64,000 nt of DNA from an uncultured Bacteroidales bacterium (GTDB lineage: Bacteria > Bacteroidota > Bacteroidia > Bacteroidales > Bacteroidaceae), in the NCBI GenBank assembly GCA_902774335.1, contig CACYHW010000003.1:1-64000 (forward strand). The letters run 5' to 3'. This document shows positions 27,000 through 36,043 of this stretch, in pieces. Numbering within the stretch: position 1 is the stretch's first letter; each line of letters starts with the position of its first letter. The notes beneath the pieces are model-generated. The model saw only the letters and a program-made list of their open reading frames with translations, was not told the DNA's origin and did not search any database. Position numbers and translations under genes: made by a program.

Positions 27000-27031
27000 T
27001 TTGATACTACCCTTAAAAACCATTATCTTTG
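27000..27031 (+). promoter_or_regulatory. Canonical promoter of the PASTA-rluD-ddl operon
   Basis: TTTG (27000-27003), a 20-bp spacer and TATCTTTG (27024-27031) match the full consensus, 32 bp upstream of the PASTA gene start. Confidence 0.8.
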
Positions 27032-27063
27032 CACTATCTTTAGGTCAAAACAAACTGGATAAT

Positions 27064-27669
27064 ATGACAAAAGAGAAGAAACGCGCCATTGGCCGGATAC
27101 TGATACACATACTCGTTATGGTGGTTCTGGCCTTTATAATCATACTGATGACATTCCGATGGATGAAATCATACACCCGCCACGGACAGTACATCACCGT
27201 GCCTGACGTATCGGGCATGTACGAGGAGGAGGCTGCCCAGACGCTTGCCGCATCAGGTCTGATATATGAGATATCGGATTACAAGTACGACAAGGAGATG
27301 GTGGAGGGCGGTGTCATTGAGCAGAAGCCCAAATCCGGATCGTATGTAAAGGAGGGACGCAAGGTCTACCTGACACTCAACTCCGGCAAGGAGCCGCTCA
27401 AGGCTATCCCCGACCTGGCCGATAACAGTTCGCTGCGTGCCGCCGAGTCTCATCTGAGGGCTGCCGGTTTCAAACTGAGCCCCACAATCTATATAGACGG
27501 CGATCAGGACTGGGTATATGAGATAAGGTATCTGGGACAGAAGATAGAGGCCGGAACCGAGATTCCCGAGGGTTCGGTGCTGACCATCGTTGCGGGCAAC
27601 GGCAATCCGGTGGAGCATATCGAGGAGGTGGATTCTGCCACCATTGTGGATTCTGACTTTTTTGAGTGA
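27064..27669 (+). CDS. PASTA-domain inner-membrane protein
   Basis: A 201-residue protein with a short cytosolic N-terminus, one transmembrane helix (about residues 13-32) and two PASTA domains outside (ITVPDVSGMYEEEAAQTLAASGL and AIPDLADNSSLRAAESHLRAAGF). PASTA domains bind peptidoglycan fragments in other bacteria. No kinase or transpeptidase domain is attached, as is usual for the Bacteroidota stand-alone form. It lies 1 bp upstream of rluD and two genes upstream of ddl, suggesting a cell-wall link. Confidence 0.88.
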   Translation: MTKEKKRAIGRILIHILVMVVLAFIIILMTFRWMKSYTRHGQYITVPDVSGMYEEEAAQTLAASGLIYEISDYKYDKEMVEGGVIEQKPKSGSYVKEGRKVYLTLNSGKEPLKAIPDLADNSSLRAAESHLRAAGFKLSPTIYIDGDQDWVYEIRYLGQKIEAGTEIPEGSVLTIVAGNGNPVEHIEEVDSATIVDSDFFE

Positions 27670-27670
27670 T

Positions 27671-28741
27671 ATGCTGGATCTGGAGGACGAGATTGAAGAG
27701 TCGCTGGACGACCTGGAACCTACTGCCGATGCGGTAGAGCTCTTTGAGCACTTCCGGGTAGTAGCCGACAAGGGACAGTCTCTGCTCCGTGTGGACAAGT
27801 TCCTGTTTGACCATCTGGAGCACTCGTCGCGTAACCGTATCCAGAAGGCAGCCGATGCCGGAATGGTGATGGCTAACGGCAAACCGGTAAAAAGCAACTA
27901 CAAGGTCAAGCCGCTGGATGTAATCACGGTCATGATGGACCGCCCCCGATACAGCAGCGACATAGAACCTGAAGATATTCCCCTGGACATTGTATACGAG
28001 GATGACTGCCTGCTGGTGGTGAACAAGCCCGCGGGACTGGTGGTACATCCGGGCTGCGGAAACTTTCACGGGACACTGGTTAACGCCGTTGCCTGGCACT
28101 TAAGGGATAATCCCGACTATGATCCAAACAGCCCGCAGGTAGGTCTGGTACACCGTATAGACAAGGACACCAGCGGTCTGCTGGTGGTGGCCAAGACACC
28201 CGACGCCAAGACCTGTCTGGGAAAGCAGTTCTTCAACAAGACCACCAAGCGTGCCTATCAGGCATTGGTATGGGGAGTACCCGAGCCGGCTCAGGGCACC
28301 GTTGAAAGCCAGATAACCCGCAACCCCAAGGACCGTCTGCAGATGGCCGTATCGTTTGACCCCGAGGTGGGCAAGCATGCCGTCACCCACTACACGGTGC
28401 TGGAGAGATTCGGATATACATCACTGGTGGAGTGCCGTCTGGAGACAGGCCGTACACACCAGATTAGGGTACACATGAAACATCTGGGACACCCCCTGTT
28501 CAGCGACGCCCGTTACGGAGGCGACCAGATACTCAAGGGTACCACATACAGCCGCTACCGTCAGTTTGTGCAGAACTGCTTTGACACCTGCCCGCGTCAG
28601 GCCCTTCATGCCAAGACCCTGGGTTTTGTGCACCCCACAACCGGAAAGGAGATGTTCTTCAACTCCGAACTTCCGGAGGACATGACAACTCTCATAAACA
28701 GGTGGCGCGATTACGTTAGTTCAAGAGACTTTGAAAAATAA
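27671..28741 (+). CDS. rluD: RluA/RluD-family 23S rRNA pseudouridine synthase
   Basis: Isomerises uridines in 23S rRNA. The 356-residue protein has an acidic N-terminal extension (about 35 residues), an S4 RNA-binding domain (LLRVDKFLFDHLEHSSRNRIQ), and the catalytic domain with VVNKPAGLVVHPG and the nucleophile motif HRIDKDTSGLLVVAKT, whose aspartate is present, and LETGRTHQIRVHMKHLGHPL. The alternative upstream frame to 27590 overlaps the PASTA gene and is not used. Confidence 0.9.
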   Translation: MLDLEDEIEESLDDLEPTADAVELFEHFRVVADKGQSLLRVDKFLFDHLEHSSRNRIQKAADAGMVMANGKPVKSNYKVKPLDVITVMMDRPRYSSDIEPEDIPLDIVYEDDCLLVVNKPAGLVVHPGCGNFHGTLVNAVAWHLRDNPDYDPNSPQVGLVHRIDKDTSGLLVVAKTPDAKTCLGKQFFNKTTKRAYQALVWGVPEPAQGTVESQITRNPKDRLQMAVSFDPEVGKHAVTHYTVLERFGYTSLVECRLETGRTHQIRVHMKHLGHPLFSDARYGGDQILKGTTYSRYRQFVQNCFDTCPRQALHAKTLGFVHPTTGKEMFFNSELPEDMTTLINRWRDYVSSRDFEK

Positions 28742-28749
28742 ACATATAA

Positions 28750-29724
28750 ATGAAACGCATCATAGCAATTGTAGCAGGCGGTGACTCAAGCGAGAACCCC
28801 GTTTCCCTGAGGAGCGCCGCAACCATCCTTGAGTACATGGACAAGGATAAGTACGAACCTTATATCCTGGAGATAGAGGGAAAGAAGTGGCAGGTTCACG
28901 TAAAGGAGGGCGTAACGGCACCAGTGGACCTGAACGATTTCAGCTTTACCTATCAGGACAGGAAGACCGTCTTTGACTACGCATACATAATCATTCACGG
29001 TACACCGGGCGAGAACGGAGTACTGGAGGGTTACCTGCGCCTGATGCGTATCCCCTTCTCTACCTGCGACGTTCTTCCTTCGGCCCTCACCTTCAACAAG
29101 TTCGTACTCAACAAGACCATGAAGAGCTGCAAGGTTAATGTAGCCGATTCAAGGCGCCTGCGCCGCGGAGACCCCGTAGATCCCGACAAGATTATCGAGA
29201 AGGTGGGACTGCCCTGCTTTATCAAGCCAACCGACGGCGGCTCCAGCTTCGGCACCACCAAGGTAAAGACCCGCGAGCAGATCATACCCGCCGTGGAGGA
29301 GGCCTTCAAGGAGAACTCCGAGATTATGATAGAGTCCTTCATGCAGGGTATTGAGGTTACCAACGGCTACTTCAAGACACGCAAGCGCGAGGTCAAGCTG
29401 CCTGTAACCGAGGTTGTTCCCAAGACCGATTTCTTTGACTATGACGCCAAGTACAACGGTCAGGTGGAGGAGATAACCCCCGCCCGCATATCGGACGAAC
29501 TGCGCGACCGCATCCAGGACCTGACCGCCAGGATCTACGACCTGCTGGGCTGCCACGGAATAATCCGCAACGACTACATCATTACCGACGGTGACAAGAT
29601 AAACCTGCTGGAGGTGAACACCACACCCGGCATGACCGCCACAAGCTTTATCCCGCAGCAGATCAGGGCCGCCGGTCTGAACCTGACCGATGTGCTCACC
29701 GAGCTGATTGAAGACAGTTTCTAA
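28750..29724 (+). CDS. ddl: D-alanine--D-alanine ligase
   Basis: ATP-grasp enzyme joining two D-alanines for peptidoglycan. The 324-residue protein has AIVAGGDSSENPVSLRSA at the N-terminus, IIHGTPGENGVLEGYLRLMRIPF in the first substrate site, KPTDGGSSFGTTKV (ATP loop), and the metal/dipeptide region LLEVNTTPGMTATSFIPQQ. Length and motifs are standard. It sits 8 bp after rluD and 12 bp before the acyltransferase. Confidence 0.95.
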   Translation: MKRIIAIVAGGDSSENPVSLRSAATILEYMDKDKYEPYILEIEGKKWQVHVKEGVTAPVDLNDFSFTYQDRKTVFDYAYIIIHGTPGENGVLEGYLRLMRIPFSTCDVLPSALTFNKFVLNKTMKSCKVNVADSRRLRRGDPVDPDKIIEKVGLPCFIKPTDGGSSFGTTKVKTREQIIPAVEEAFKENSEIMIESFMQGIEVTNGYFKTRKREVKLPVTEVVPKTDFFDYDAKYNGQVEEITPARISDELRDRIQDLTARIYDLLGCHGIIRNDYIITDGDKINLLEVNTTPGMTATSFIPQQIRAAGLNLTDVLTELIEDSF

Positions 29725-29736
29725 AACATAAGGACG

Positions 29737-30894
29737 ATGATCATACCTGCCGAATTTGAAAAGATGCGTTCCTTTGAGGACGAAGAGGTACGCGGAGCCA
29801 TACTCTCTCTTCTGGACGACCCCTCATTCAGAAGGATAGCAAAGGCCAATGTCAAGTTTATTCCCATATGGCTGCTCAAGCTCTATACCAAGCGTTTCAA
29901 GACGGTGAACAGTTTCCAGTTAGGTATGATCTACCCCATCCTCAAGAGGATACTCAAGAAGGGATGCACCGGATACTCGGCCGACTTTTCGGCTCTGCCC
30001 CAGGGACGCGAGGACTTTATCTACCTGTCCAACCACAGGGATATTGTACTGGACTCGGCCTTCCTGGACTACCACCTGCTGCTTGACGGCAAGAAATCGG
30101 TCGAGATTGGCATAGGCAACAACCTGCTTATCTACCCTTGGATTGAGACCATAGTACGTCTGAACCGCAGCTTTGTGGTGAACCGCTCAGCCACCGCCGC
30201 CGAGCTTCTGGAGTCATCACAACAACTGTCACGCTACATACGCTTTGTCATTGAGCAGAAGAAGGCCCCCGTATGGCTTGCCCAGCGCGAGGGACGCGCC
30301 AAGGATTCCGATGACCGCACACAGAAGAGCGTGCTCAAGATGCTGGCCATGTCCGGGCCCGATGAGATGCCGCTGTCGGAGCGCCTGCAGTCCCTGCACA
30401 TAACGCCCCTGACCATATGCTACGAGTATGACCCCTGCGACTACCTCAAGGCCGAGGAGTTCCAGCTCAAGCGCGACAACCCCGCCTACCGCAAGACCAA
30501 GAAGGCCGATCTGGACAACATGAAGACCGGCATCTGGGGATTCAAGGGACACATGCACTATCAGGTATCGGCCCCCATTGACAGCGAGATTGCCGCACTG
30601 GACAGCTCGGTTCCTCGCAACCAGTTCCTGGACCAGGTGGCACAGATCATAGACCGTCATATCTTTGAGGGTTACCGCATCTATCCTTGCAACCACATAG
30701 CACTTGACATGCTGCGCGGCGATGCCGCCGAGAGCGCCAACTACACCCCGGAGCAAAAGGCCCAGTTCCAGGAATACCTGGAAGGACAGCTGGCCAAGAT
30801 AAACATACCCAACCCCGATTGGGATTTCCTCAGGGAGCGCATACTCACCATGTATGCCAATCCTCTTATCAACCAAAAAAGCGTAATGAGATGA
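29737..30894 (+). CDS. PlsC-like glycerol-3-phosphate/lysophospholipid acyltransferase family protein
   Basis: A 385-residue protein of the LPLAT superfamily. The catalytic-type NHxxxxD motif is in YLSNHRDIVLDSAFLD and a second block is VVNRSATAAELL. A further motif VWLAQREGRAKDSDDRTQ fits the EGxRS-type acceptor-binding block. It is longer than PlsC (about 240) and may represent a Bacteroidota-specific branch, acyl substrate unknown. It overlaps the NigD-like lipoprotein gene by 4 bases (ATGA). Confidence 0.8.
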   Translation: MIIPAEFEKMRSFEDEEVRGAILSLLDDPSFRRIAKANVKFIPIWLLKLYTKRFKTVNSFQLGMIYPILKRILKKGCTGYSADFSALPQGREDFIYLSNHRDIVLDSAFLDYHLLLDGKKSVEIGIGNNLLIYPWIETIVRLNRSFVVNRSATAAELLESSQQLSRYIRFVIEQKKAPVWLAQREGRAKDSDDRTQKSVLKMLAMSGPDEMPLSERLQSLHITPLTICYEYDPCDYLKAEEFQLKRDNPAYRKTKKADLDNMKTGIWGFKGHMHYQVSAPIDSEIAALDSSVPRNQFLDQVAQIIDRHIFEGYRIYPCNHIALDMLRGDAAESANYTPEQKAQFQEYLEGQLAKINIPNPDWDFLRERILTMYANPLINQKSVMR

Positions 30895-31535
30895 AAAGAT
30901 CCTTTGTACTGTTATCCCTGTGCGCAATGACCGTCCTCGCACTGGTTTCATGCCAAGACGATGAGGGAGAGTTCATTGAGACCATGTACACCGGTTTCCT
31001 GACCGGACGCACCAACTCGAAAGGAGAGGTTAAGACCCTTAAGACTGACTTTGGCGACACATATACGGTAACGGAAACCGAGGTCAACAGCAAGTTAAGG
31101 CCCGACACCACCTACAGGTTGGTCTGCTCTATTGCACTTGACGGCAACAACGCGCGTATCATACAGTTGGTCAAGCCCATCTCATACATCGCACCCCCCG
31201 ACTCCGTCATACCCGACAGCCTTCGCATAACGGATCCCGTGCAGATTGAGAGCCGATATGTGGGCGGCGGTTTCCTTAACATAATAGTCGGAGTCAAGGT
31301 TCAGTCCGAGGAATCCAAATACAAACATGAGATAAACTACACCAGACTTGACACCCCGGGTAAGTACACCTTTACCATATATCACGATGCGCACGGCGAC
31401 GGACAGGTATTAACCAAACACGCCTATCTGTCCATACCCCTGTACGGCTATGCGGGACTGGCAAAAAACGACACAGTCTTCCTGAAGTGCAAAGGCTATC
31501 AGGAAGACTATGACATTAAGTTGCTCTACAAGTAA
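30891..31535 (+). CDS. NigD-like lipoprotein
   Basis: A 214-residue predicted lipoprotein: signal peptide with lipobox ALVSC (Cys21), then beta-rich NigD-like N- and C-terminal domains (FLTGRTNSKGEVKTLKTDFG; GGGFLNIIVGVKVQSEE; TKHAYLSIPLYGY). The family is widespread in Bacteroides with no established role. Its start ATG overlaps the acyltransferase stop, so it is the last gene of this operon. It converges on argF' with only 3 bp between stops and no obvious terminator. Confidence 0.82.
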   Translation: MKRSFVLLSLCAMTVLALVSCQDDEGEFIETMYTGFLTGRTNSKGEVKTLKTDFGDTYTVTETEVNSKLRPDTTYRLVCSIALDGNNARIIQLVKPISYIAPPDSVIPDSLRITDPVQIESRYVGGGFLNIIVGVKVQSEESKYKHEINYTRLDTPGKYTFTIYHDAHGDGQVLTKHAYLSIPLYGYAGLAKNDTVFLKCKGYQEDYDIKLLYK

Positions 31536-31538
31536 CTC

Positions 31539-32495
31539 TTATTTCAATCCTTCAAGGATTTTCTTGAGAACCACCGTGGCCGATATCTCACGGTTGGCAG
31601 CTTCGGGGATTACCAGTGAACGGGGTCCCTCGATGACGTCGTCGGTAACGATCATGTTACGGCGTACAGGCAGGCAATGCATAAAGAAGGCATTGTCGGT
31701 CACTGCCATCTGACGTTCGCCGATGGTCCAGCTGCGATCGGTGCTCAGTATCTGTCCGTAATGCTCGGGGCTGGCGCATGACCAGTTCTTGCCGTATATA
31801 AAGTGTGCACCCTCAAAGGCCTTCATCTGATCATACTCGATAGTGGCGCCGGCGGTGAACTTGGGATCAAGCTCGTAGCCGTGGGGATGTGTAATCACAA
31901 CCTCATAGCCTGCAGCCACCATCCACTGCGCAAATGAGTTAGGCACAGCCTGGGGAAGAGCCTTGGGATGCGGAGCCCAGCTCATGACAACCTTGGGACG
32001 CTCCACGGTCTTGTGCTCCTCGATTGTAATCCAGTCGGCAAAGCTCTGCAGCGGATGACCTGTGGCAGCCTCCATGGAGAACACGGGACGGCCTGAGTAC
32101 TGGATGAACTGATTCAGGATCTTTTCCTGATAATCATCCTCGCGGCTCTCAAAGCGGGCAAAAGAGCGAACGCCAATCACGTCGCAGTAGCAACCCATCA
32201 CGGGAATGGCCTCGAGCAGATGCTCCGACTTGTCGCCGTCCATAATGACGCCGCGCTCGGTCTCGAGTTTCCAGGCGCCCTGGTTGACATCAAGTACAAT
32301 TACGTTCATTCCAAGATTCAGACCTGCCTTCTGTGTGCTCAGACGGGTACGCAGGCTGGAGTTGAAGAACACCATGAGAAGGGTCTTGTTGCGGCCCAGC
32401 TCAACATATTTGTAACGGTCACGCTTTATCTCGAGGGCCTCCTGCAATGCCTGATGCAGATCGCCCAGATCCTTTACGCTGGTAAAATGTCTCAT
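31539..32495 (-). CDS. argF': N-succinylornithine-type carbamoyltransferase (argF')
   Basis: Carbamoylates an N-acylated ornithine in the Bacteroidota arginine pathway. The 318-residue protein closely follows the Bacteroides fragilis enzyme as I remember it: FFNSSLRTRLSTQKAGLNLG (carbamoyl phosphate site), GVIMDGDKSEHLLEAIPVM, MEAATGHPLQSFAD, and FMHCLPVRRNMIV. Residue 90, which in the literature switches substrate preference (Pro for succinyl, Glu for acetyl), is Ser here. It lies 11 bp after proA in a DUF2007-proB-proA-argF' operon joining proline and arginine synthesis. Confidence 0.88.
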   Translation of the reverse strand: MRHFTSVKDLGDLHQALQEALEIKRDRYKYVELGRNKTLLMVFFNSSLRTRLSTQKAGLNLGMNVIVLDVNQGAWKLETERGVIMDGDKSEHLLEAIPVMGCYCDVIGVRSFARFESREDDYQEKILNQFIQYSGRPVFSMEAATGHPLQSFADWITIEEHKTVERPKVVMSWAPHPKALPQAVPNSFAQWMVAAGYEVVITHPHGYELDPKFTAGATIEYDQMKAFEGAHFIYGKNWSCASPEHYGQILSTDRSWTIGERQMAVTDNAFFMHCLPVRRNMIVTDDVIEGPRSLVIPEAANREISATVVLKKILEGLK

Positions 32496-32506
32496 ATCTG
32501 TTTCAA

Positions 32507-33751
32507 TTACTGTCTTGTCTGGCCGTCACCGTTGATCAGCCATTTGTAAGTGGTTATCTCTTCAAGAGCCATAGGGCCGCGGGCATGCATCTTCTGGGTG
32601 CTGATGCCTATCTCGGCTCCCAGACCGAACTGACCGCCGTCGGTGAATGCTGTGGATACGTTCACGTAGACGCAGGCGGCATCGGTGTACTGCTGGAACA
32701 GGCGTGCCTTGTCGGCGTTCTCGGTTATGATGCACTCGCTATGGTGTGAGGTGTAGCGGCGTACGTGCAGCACAGCCTCGTCGAACGAGTCAACGGTCTT
32801 GATTGACATGCGGTATGCCAAAAACTCCTTACCGAAGCTTTCGTCGGTGGCATGCTCCAGAAGATTGGCGGGATACTTGCCGTCAAGGGCGGCAAAGGCA
32901 CGCTCATCAGCCTCGATAGCCACGTTCTTCTGTGCCATGCGGATGCACAGCTCAGGCAGATCGGCCAGACGGTCCTTGTGTATTATCAGGGAGTCCAGCG
33001 CGTTGCATACGCTCACGCGGCGGGTCTTGGCGTTGAATATGATATCGGCACCTTTCTTGAGGTCACCTTCGGAGTCAAAATATGTGTGGCATACACCTGC
33101 ACCGGTCTCGATGACAGGAATCTGAGCCTGCTCGCGTACCGACTTGATAAGACGGGCGCTGCCGCGCGGTATGAGCAGGTCAACCATGCCCACGGCACGC
33201 ATAAGCTCCTGGGCGGCCTCGTGGCCTGCGGGCAGAAGCTCCACGGCATGGGGGTTGATACCCTTCTGCTCAAGCACGCTGTGGATAAGCTCGACTATTG
33301 CGCAGTTGGAGCTGTAGGCGTCGCTGCCACCCTTCAGGGCGCAGGCGTTGCGGGTCTTGAGGCAGAGTGAGAATACATCAAAGCTTACGTTAGGACGGGC
33401 CTCGTATATCACGCCGATTACACCGAAAGGCACACGAACGCGGGTTAGCTTCATGCCGTTGGGACGGACAGTCTCACTGATGACCTTGCCCACGGGATTG
33501 GGCAGTTTGGCCACGCTGCGCATATCGGATGCGATACCGGCCAGACGCTCCGGGGTGAGCATGAGGCGGTCATACAACGGACTTGCCGGATCCATGCGCG
33601 ACAGGTCATCGGCATTGGCTTTGAGCAGCATGTCCGTATTGCTCTCTATGGCATCGGCCACCGAGAGAAGGGCGTCGGTCACCTGGCTCTCCTCAAGCAG
33701 GGGAAGCGAGTAAGACGCGTCTTTAAGCAGTTGTAAGGTATTCTCTATCAT
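32507..33751 (-). CDS. proA: Glutamate-5-semialdehyde dehydrogenase (gamma-glutamyl phosphate reductase)
   Basis: Second step of proline synthesis. The 414-residue ALDH-fold protein contains [27 protein letters not shown], the catalytic cysteine in [15 protein letters not shown], and [25 protein letters not shown], a ProA hallmark. It follows proB by 9 bp. Confidence 0.96.
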   Translation of the reverse strand: MIENTLQLLKDASYSLPLLEESQVTDALLSVADAIESNTDMLLKANADDLSRMDPASPLYDRLMLTPERLAGIASDMRSVAKLPNPVGKVISETVRPNGMKLTRVRVPFGVIGVIYEARPNVSFDVFSLCLKTRNACALKGGSDAYSSNCAIVELIHSVLEQKGINPHAVELLPAGHEAAQELMRAVGMVDLLIPRGSARLIKSVREQAQIPVIETGAGVCHTYFDSEGDLKKGADIIFNAKTRRVSVCNALDSLIIHKDRLADLPELCIRMAQKNVAIEADERAFAALDGKYPANLLEHATDESFGKEFLAYRMSIKTVDSFDEAVLHVRRYTSHHSECIITENADKARLFQQYTDAACVYVNVSTAFTDGGQFGLGAEIGISTQKMHARGPMALEEITTYKWLINGDGQTRQ

Positions 33752-33760
33752 TTGTGGTAT

Positions 33761-34540
33761 TCACTTTTTGGGTGCATGGAAACGGGTGCAGCGGGCATTT
33801 TCGGGGTCCGAAAGGACATCCAGCAGCACATCCTGACGGCGGCCGTTGGCTATACGGACCTCAATGCCGTCGGCAGCTACGCCCAGAGCGGTCTTCATCT
33901 TGGTCATCATTCCGCCACGGCCGAACTTGGACTTGGTACCGCTCACGTAGCCGGAGTAGTCATCTTCGGGATATACGTCATGAATGAGCTCGGAGCCCGG
34001 TTCATCGGGATTGCCGGTAAACACACCGTCCACGTTGCTGAGTATCACCAGCAACTCGGCCTTCATCATGCGGGCTACCAGTCCTGACAGCTCGTCGTTA
34101 TCGGTAAACATAAGTTCCTCAACCGACACGGTATCGTTCTCGTTGATTACGGGCACCACACCGTTGTCAAGCATGGCTGTCATACAGCGCATCTGATTGG
34201 CATGAAGGGTCTCGTTAATGAAGTTCTCCTTAGTGGTAAGTATCTGGCCTACCGTGATGCCGTACTCCTGGAAAAGGTCGTAGTAGTGCTCAATGAGCTT
34301 GGCCTGACCCACGGCGGCAAAGAGCTGACGTCCGGTCACGCTCTCATCCTTGAGGTTGGGCAGTGCTCCGCGGCCCGATGCCACAGCACCCGACGATATG
34401 AGCAGGACCTCGATCCCCCTGTGACGCAACTCGGCAATCTGGTCCACCAGAGCCGCCATACGCGATATGTCCAGACGGCCGTCCGGACGGGTAAGTACGT
34501 TGCTGCCTACCTTGACAGCTATTCTTTTGGGCTGTTTCAT
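33761..34540 (-). CDS. proB: Glutamate 5-kinase without PUA domain
   Basis: First committed step of proline synthesis. The 259-residue protein contains the kinase core only: VKVGSNVLTRPDGRLD, LISSGAVASGRGAL, VINENDTVSVEEL, and KSKFGRGGMMTKMKTA. The C-terminal PUA domain of the E. coli enzyme (367 residues) is missing, as in several other lineages; feedback inhibition by proline maps to the kinase domain and may persist. Its ATG overlaps the DUF2007 stop (ATGA). Confidence 0.94.
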   Translation of the reverse strand: MKQPKRIAVKVGSNVLTRPDGRLDISRMAALVDQIAELRHRGIEVLLISSGAVASGRGALPNLKDESVTGRQLFAAVGQAKLIEHYYDLFQEYGITVGQILTTKENFINETLHANQMRCMTAMLDNGVVPVINENDTVSVEELMFTDNDELSGLVARMMKAELLVILSNVDGVFTGNPDEPGSELIHDVYPEDDYSGYVSGTKSKFGRGGMMTKMKTALGVAADGIEVRIANGRRQDVLLDVLSDPENARCTRFHAPKK

Positions 34541-34755
34541 TGTTCGTTAAGCAATTGGTCGGCACGCTCCTTGTCCTGAGGGTTAACAAGCACGCTCACG
34601 GGGCCTGCCGTAATGGTATATGTTGAGAATATGGCACTCATGGAGTTGTTCATGATCATGGCTGGGATACCCTCTGACTCCAGACGGGCACGCACCACCT
34701 CGGCCTCAAAGGGCTGGCCTTTGAAAACGCACACCAAATCCTGTTTTTCATTCAT
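34537..34755 (-). CDS. DUF2007-family small protein
   Basis: A 72-residue protein of the DUF2007 family (putative signal-transducing, ferredoxin-like/GlnB-like small fold). Pattern: VCVFKGQPFEAEVVRARLESEGIPAMIMNN, and the C-terminal VSVLVNPQDKERADQLL. The function is unknown. It is the first gene of the proB-proA-argF' operon, coupled to proB by ATGA overlap. Confidence 0.85.
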   Translation of the reverse strand: MNEKQDLVCVFKGQPFEAEVVRARLESEGIPAMIMNNSMSAIFSTYTITAGPVSVLVNPQDKERADQLLNEQ

Positions 34756-34785
34756 AGCAGTTACTGTTTAACTATTGTGAACCTG

Positions 34786-34793
34786 CAAAGTTA
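34786..34793 (-). promoter_or_regulatory. -7 element of the DUF2007-proB-proA-argF' operon
   Basis: TAACTTTG on the minus strand fits TAnnTTTG, 30 bp upstream of the DUF2007 start. On the opposite strand TACCTTTA (34807-34814) is a one-mismatch -7 for the divergent MORN gene. Confidence 0.55.
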
Positions 34794-34820
34794 ATGATTT
34801 TTCCCTACCTTTACACCGAT

Positions 34821-35972
34821 ATGTCCCGCAAACAGATACTCATAGTCTCAATATTGCTTCTGAACGTGCTGTCAGCCCGCGCATTAGCGCCCGACGGTGA
34901 TGTACTCAGCGGTGACACCATCCTGTTTGACGACGGTTCCTGGTACACAGGTCAAGTGGCCGACTCCCTGTTCAACGGATACGGAAAGATGGTCTATGCC
35001 GACAGCACCGTCTATGAGGGAGAATGGAAGAACGGCCTTTGGAACGGAAAGGGAAAACTGTTCTATCCCGACGGAGACAGTTATGAGGGCGAGTTCATGG
35101 AGCATGAGTTCTCCGGTTACGGAGTATACCTGTATTCCGACGGAGCCAAATACGATGGCTACTGGGAAAACGGAATGTTCAACGGTGCCGGCACCATGAA
35201 CTATGCCGACGGAAGCACCTACTCAGGTTCCTGGAAGGACGACATGAAGGATGGTCTGGGTTTCCTTTACGACAATCAGGCCGGCGTCCTGTACAAAGGC
35301 CATTTTGAGAATGACAGTTACGTCAGTCCCATAAGCAGCAACTACCACGAAAACATATACGGGAAATTCGAATCGGTTTCTGACTATGACTTTGACGGAT
35401 TCTTTTATGAGCCGCCCCGCCGTCCGGATACACTGTTCCACAGCAAAGGCGACATGATGGCCGGAATAACGGCAGGCACCCGCCATATGTTCTCGTTCCA
35501 TTTTGACTACTACGTAACCAACCGCTTCTTTGCCGGAGCCAGGATAGGTCTGGACCCCAACGACCACACTGTGGGAGAGTCGTCCGAGGCCGTGGATGAC
35601 GAGACCGGCGAACAGATATCCCTGGTGGGATGGAACTCATACGTGGACGAGATCATGTCCGAAAAGGAGTACACCAACTTCAGGATTGCCGGCGAGTGCG
35701 GACTGAGCTGGGGCTGGTTCTCACTGGGTATGAACCTGGGAATAGGACTCCGTCACACCATAAGGAACTGCAAGAGCCTGGAGCATAACGACAGCTACTT
35801 TGAGCCCGGCACGCTCTACTACAGGGACAAGATTACCGGAGCAAAGTTTGATTACGGTGTGTTTACCGACATAGTCCTGAGCCGCTCAATCCCCGTGTTC
35901 CACTCCTGCTCACTGCGCACAGGATACGGCAGTCTGGACGGGTTCTTTATAGGAATGAGCGTGATATTCTGA
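34821..35972 (+). CDS. MORN-repeat outer-membrane-type protein
   Basis: A 383-residue exported protein: signal peptide (residues 1-19), five consecutive MORN repeats of about 23 residues (YTGQVADSLFNGYGKMVYAD, YEGEWKNGLWNGKGKLFYPD, and so on, about 35-150), a linker, then a beta-rich C-terminal half (FRIAGECGLSWGWFSLGMNLGIG, ending GMSVIF) that looks like a small outer-membrane barrel. MORN repeats often bind lipid or act as rulers; the role here is unknown. Start 34821 gives the signal peptide its usual charged N-terminus. Confidence 0.78.
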   Translation: MSRKQILIVSILLLNVLSARALAPDGDVLSGDTILFDDGSWYTGQVADSLFNGYGKMVYADSTVYEGEWKNGLWNGKGKLFYPDGDSYEGEFMEHEFSGYGVYLYSDGAKYDGYWENGMFNGAGTMNYADGSTYSGSWKDDMKDGLGFLYDNQAGVLYKGHFENDSYVSPISSNYHENIYGKFESVSDYDFDGFFYEPPRRPDTLFHSKGDMMAGITAGTRHMFSFHFDYYVTNRFFAGARIGLDPNDHTVGESSEAVDDETGEQISLVGWNSYVDEIMSEKEYTNFRIAGECGLSWGWFSLGMNLGIGLRHTIRNCKSLEHNDSYFEPGTLYYRDKITGAKFDYGVFTDIVLSRSIPVFHSCSLRTGYGSLDGFFIGMSVIF

Positions 35973-35990
35973 ACGCCCCATACGTAAACA

Positions 35991-36027
35991 GGAACGGCCC
36001 GGAAGCAGATCCGGGCCGTTCTTTGTT
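35991..36027 (+). terminator. Terminator after the MORN gene
   Basis: A 12-bp perfect stem (35992-36003 with 36010-36021), AGCAGA loop, followed by a short T-rich tail. It may also serve the convergent ddh gene. Confidence 0.8.
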
Positions 36028-36043
36028 TATGATTATCCTTGCA

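Noticed and set aside
26711-27063. Regulatory RNA or riboswitch in the long susC leader
   Set aside because: No conserved aptamer pattern or convincing long stem was found by eye; only the two divergent promoters are supported.
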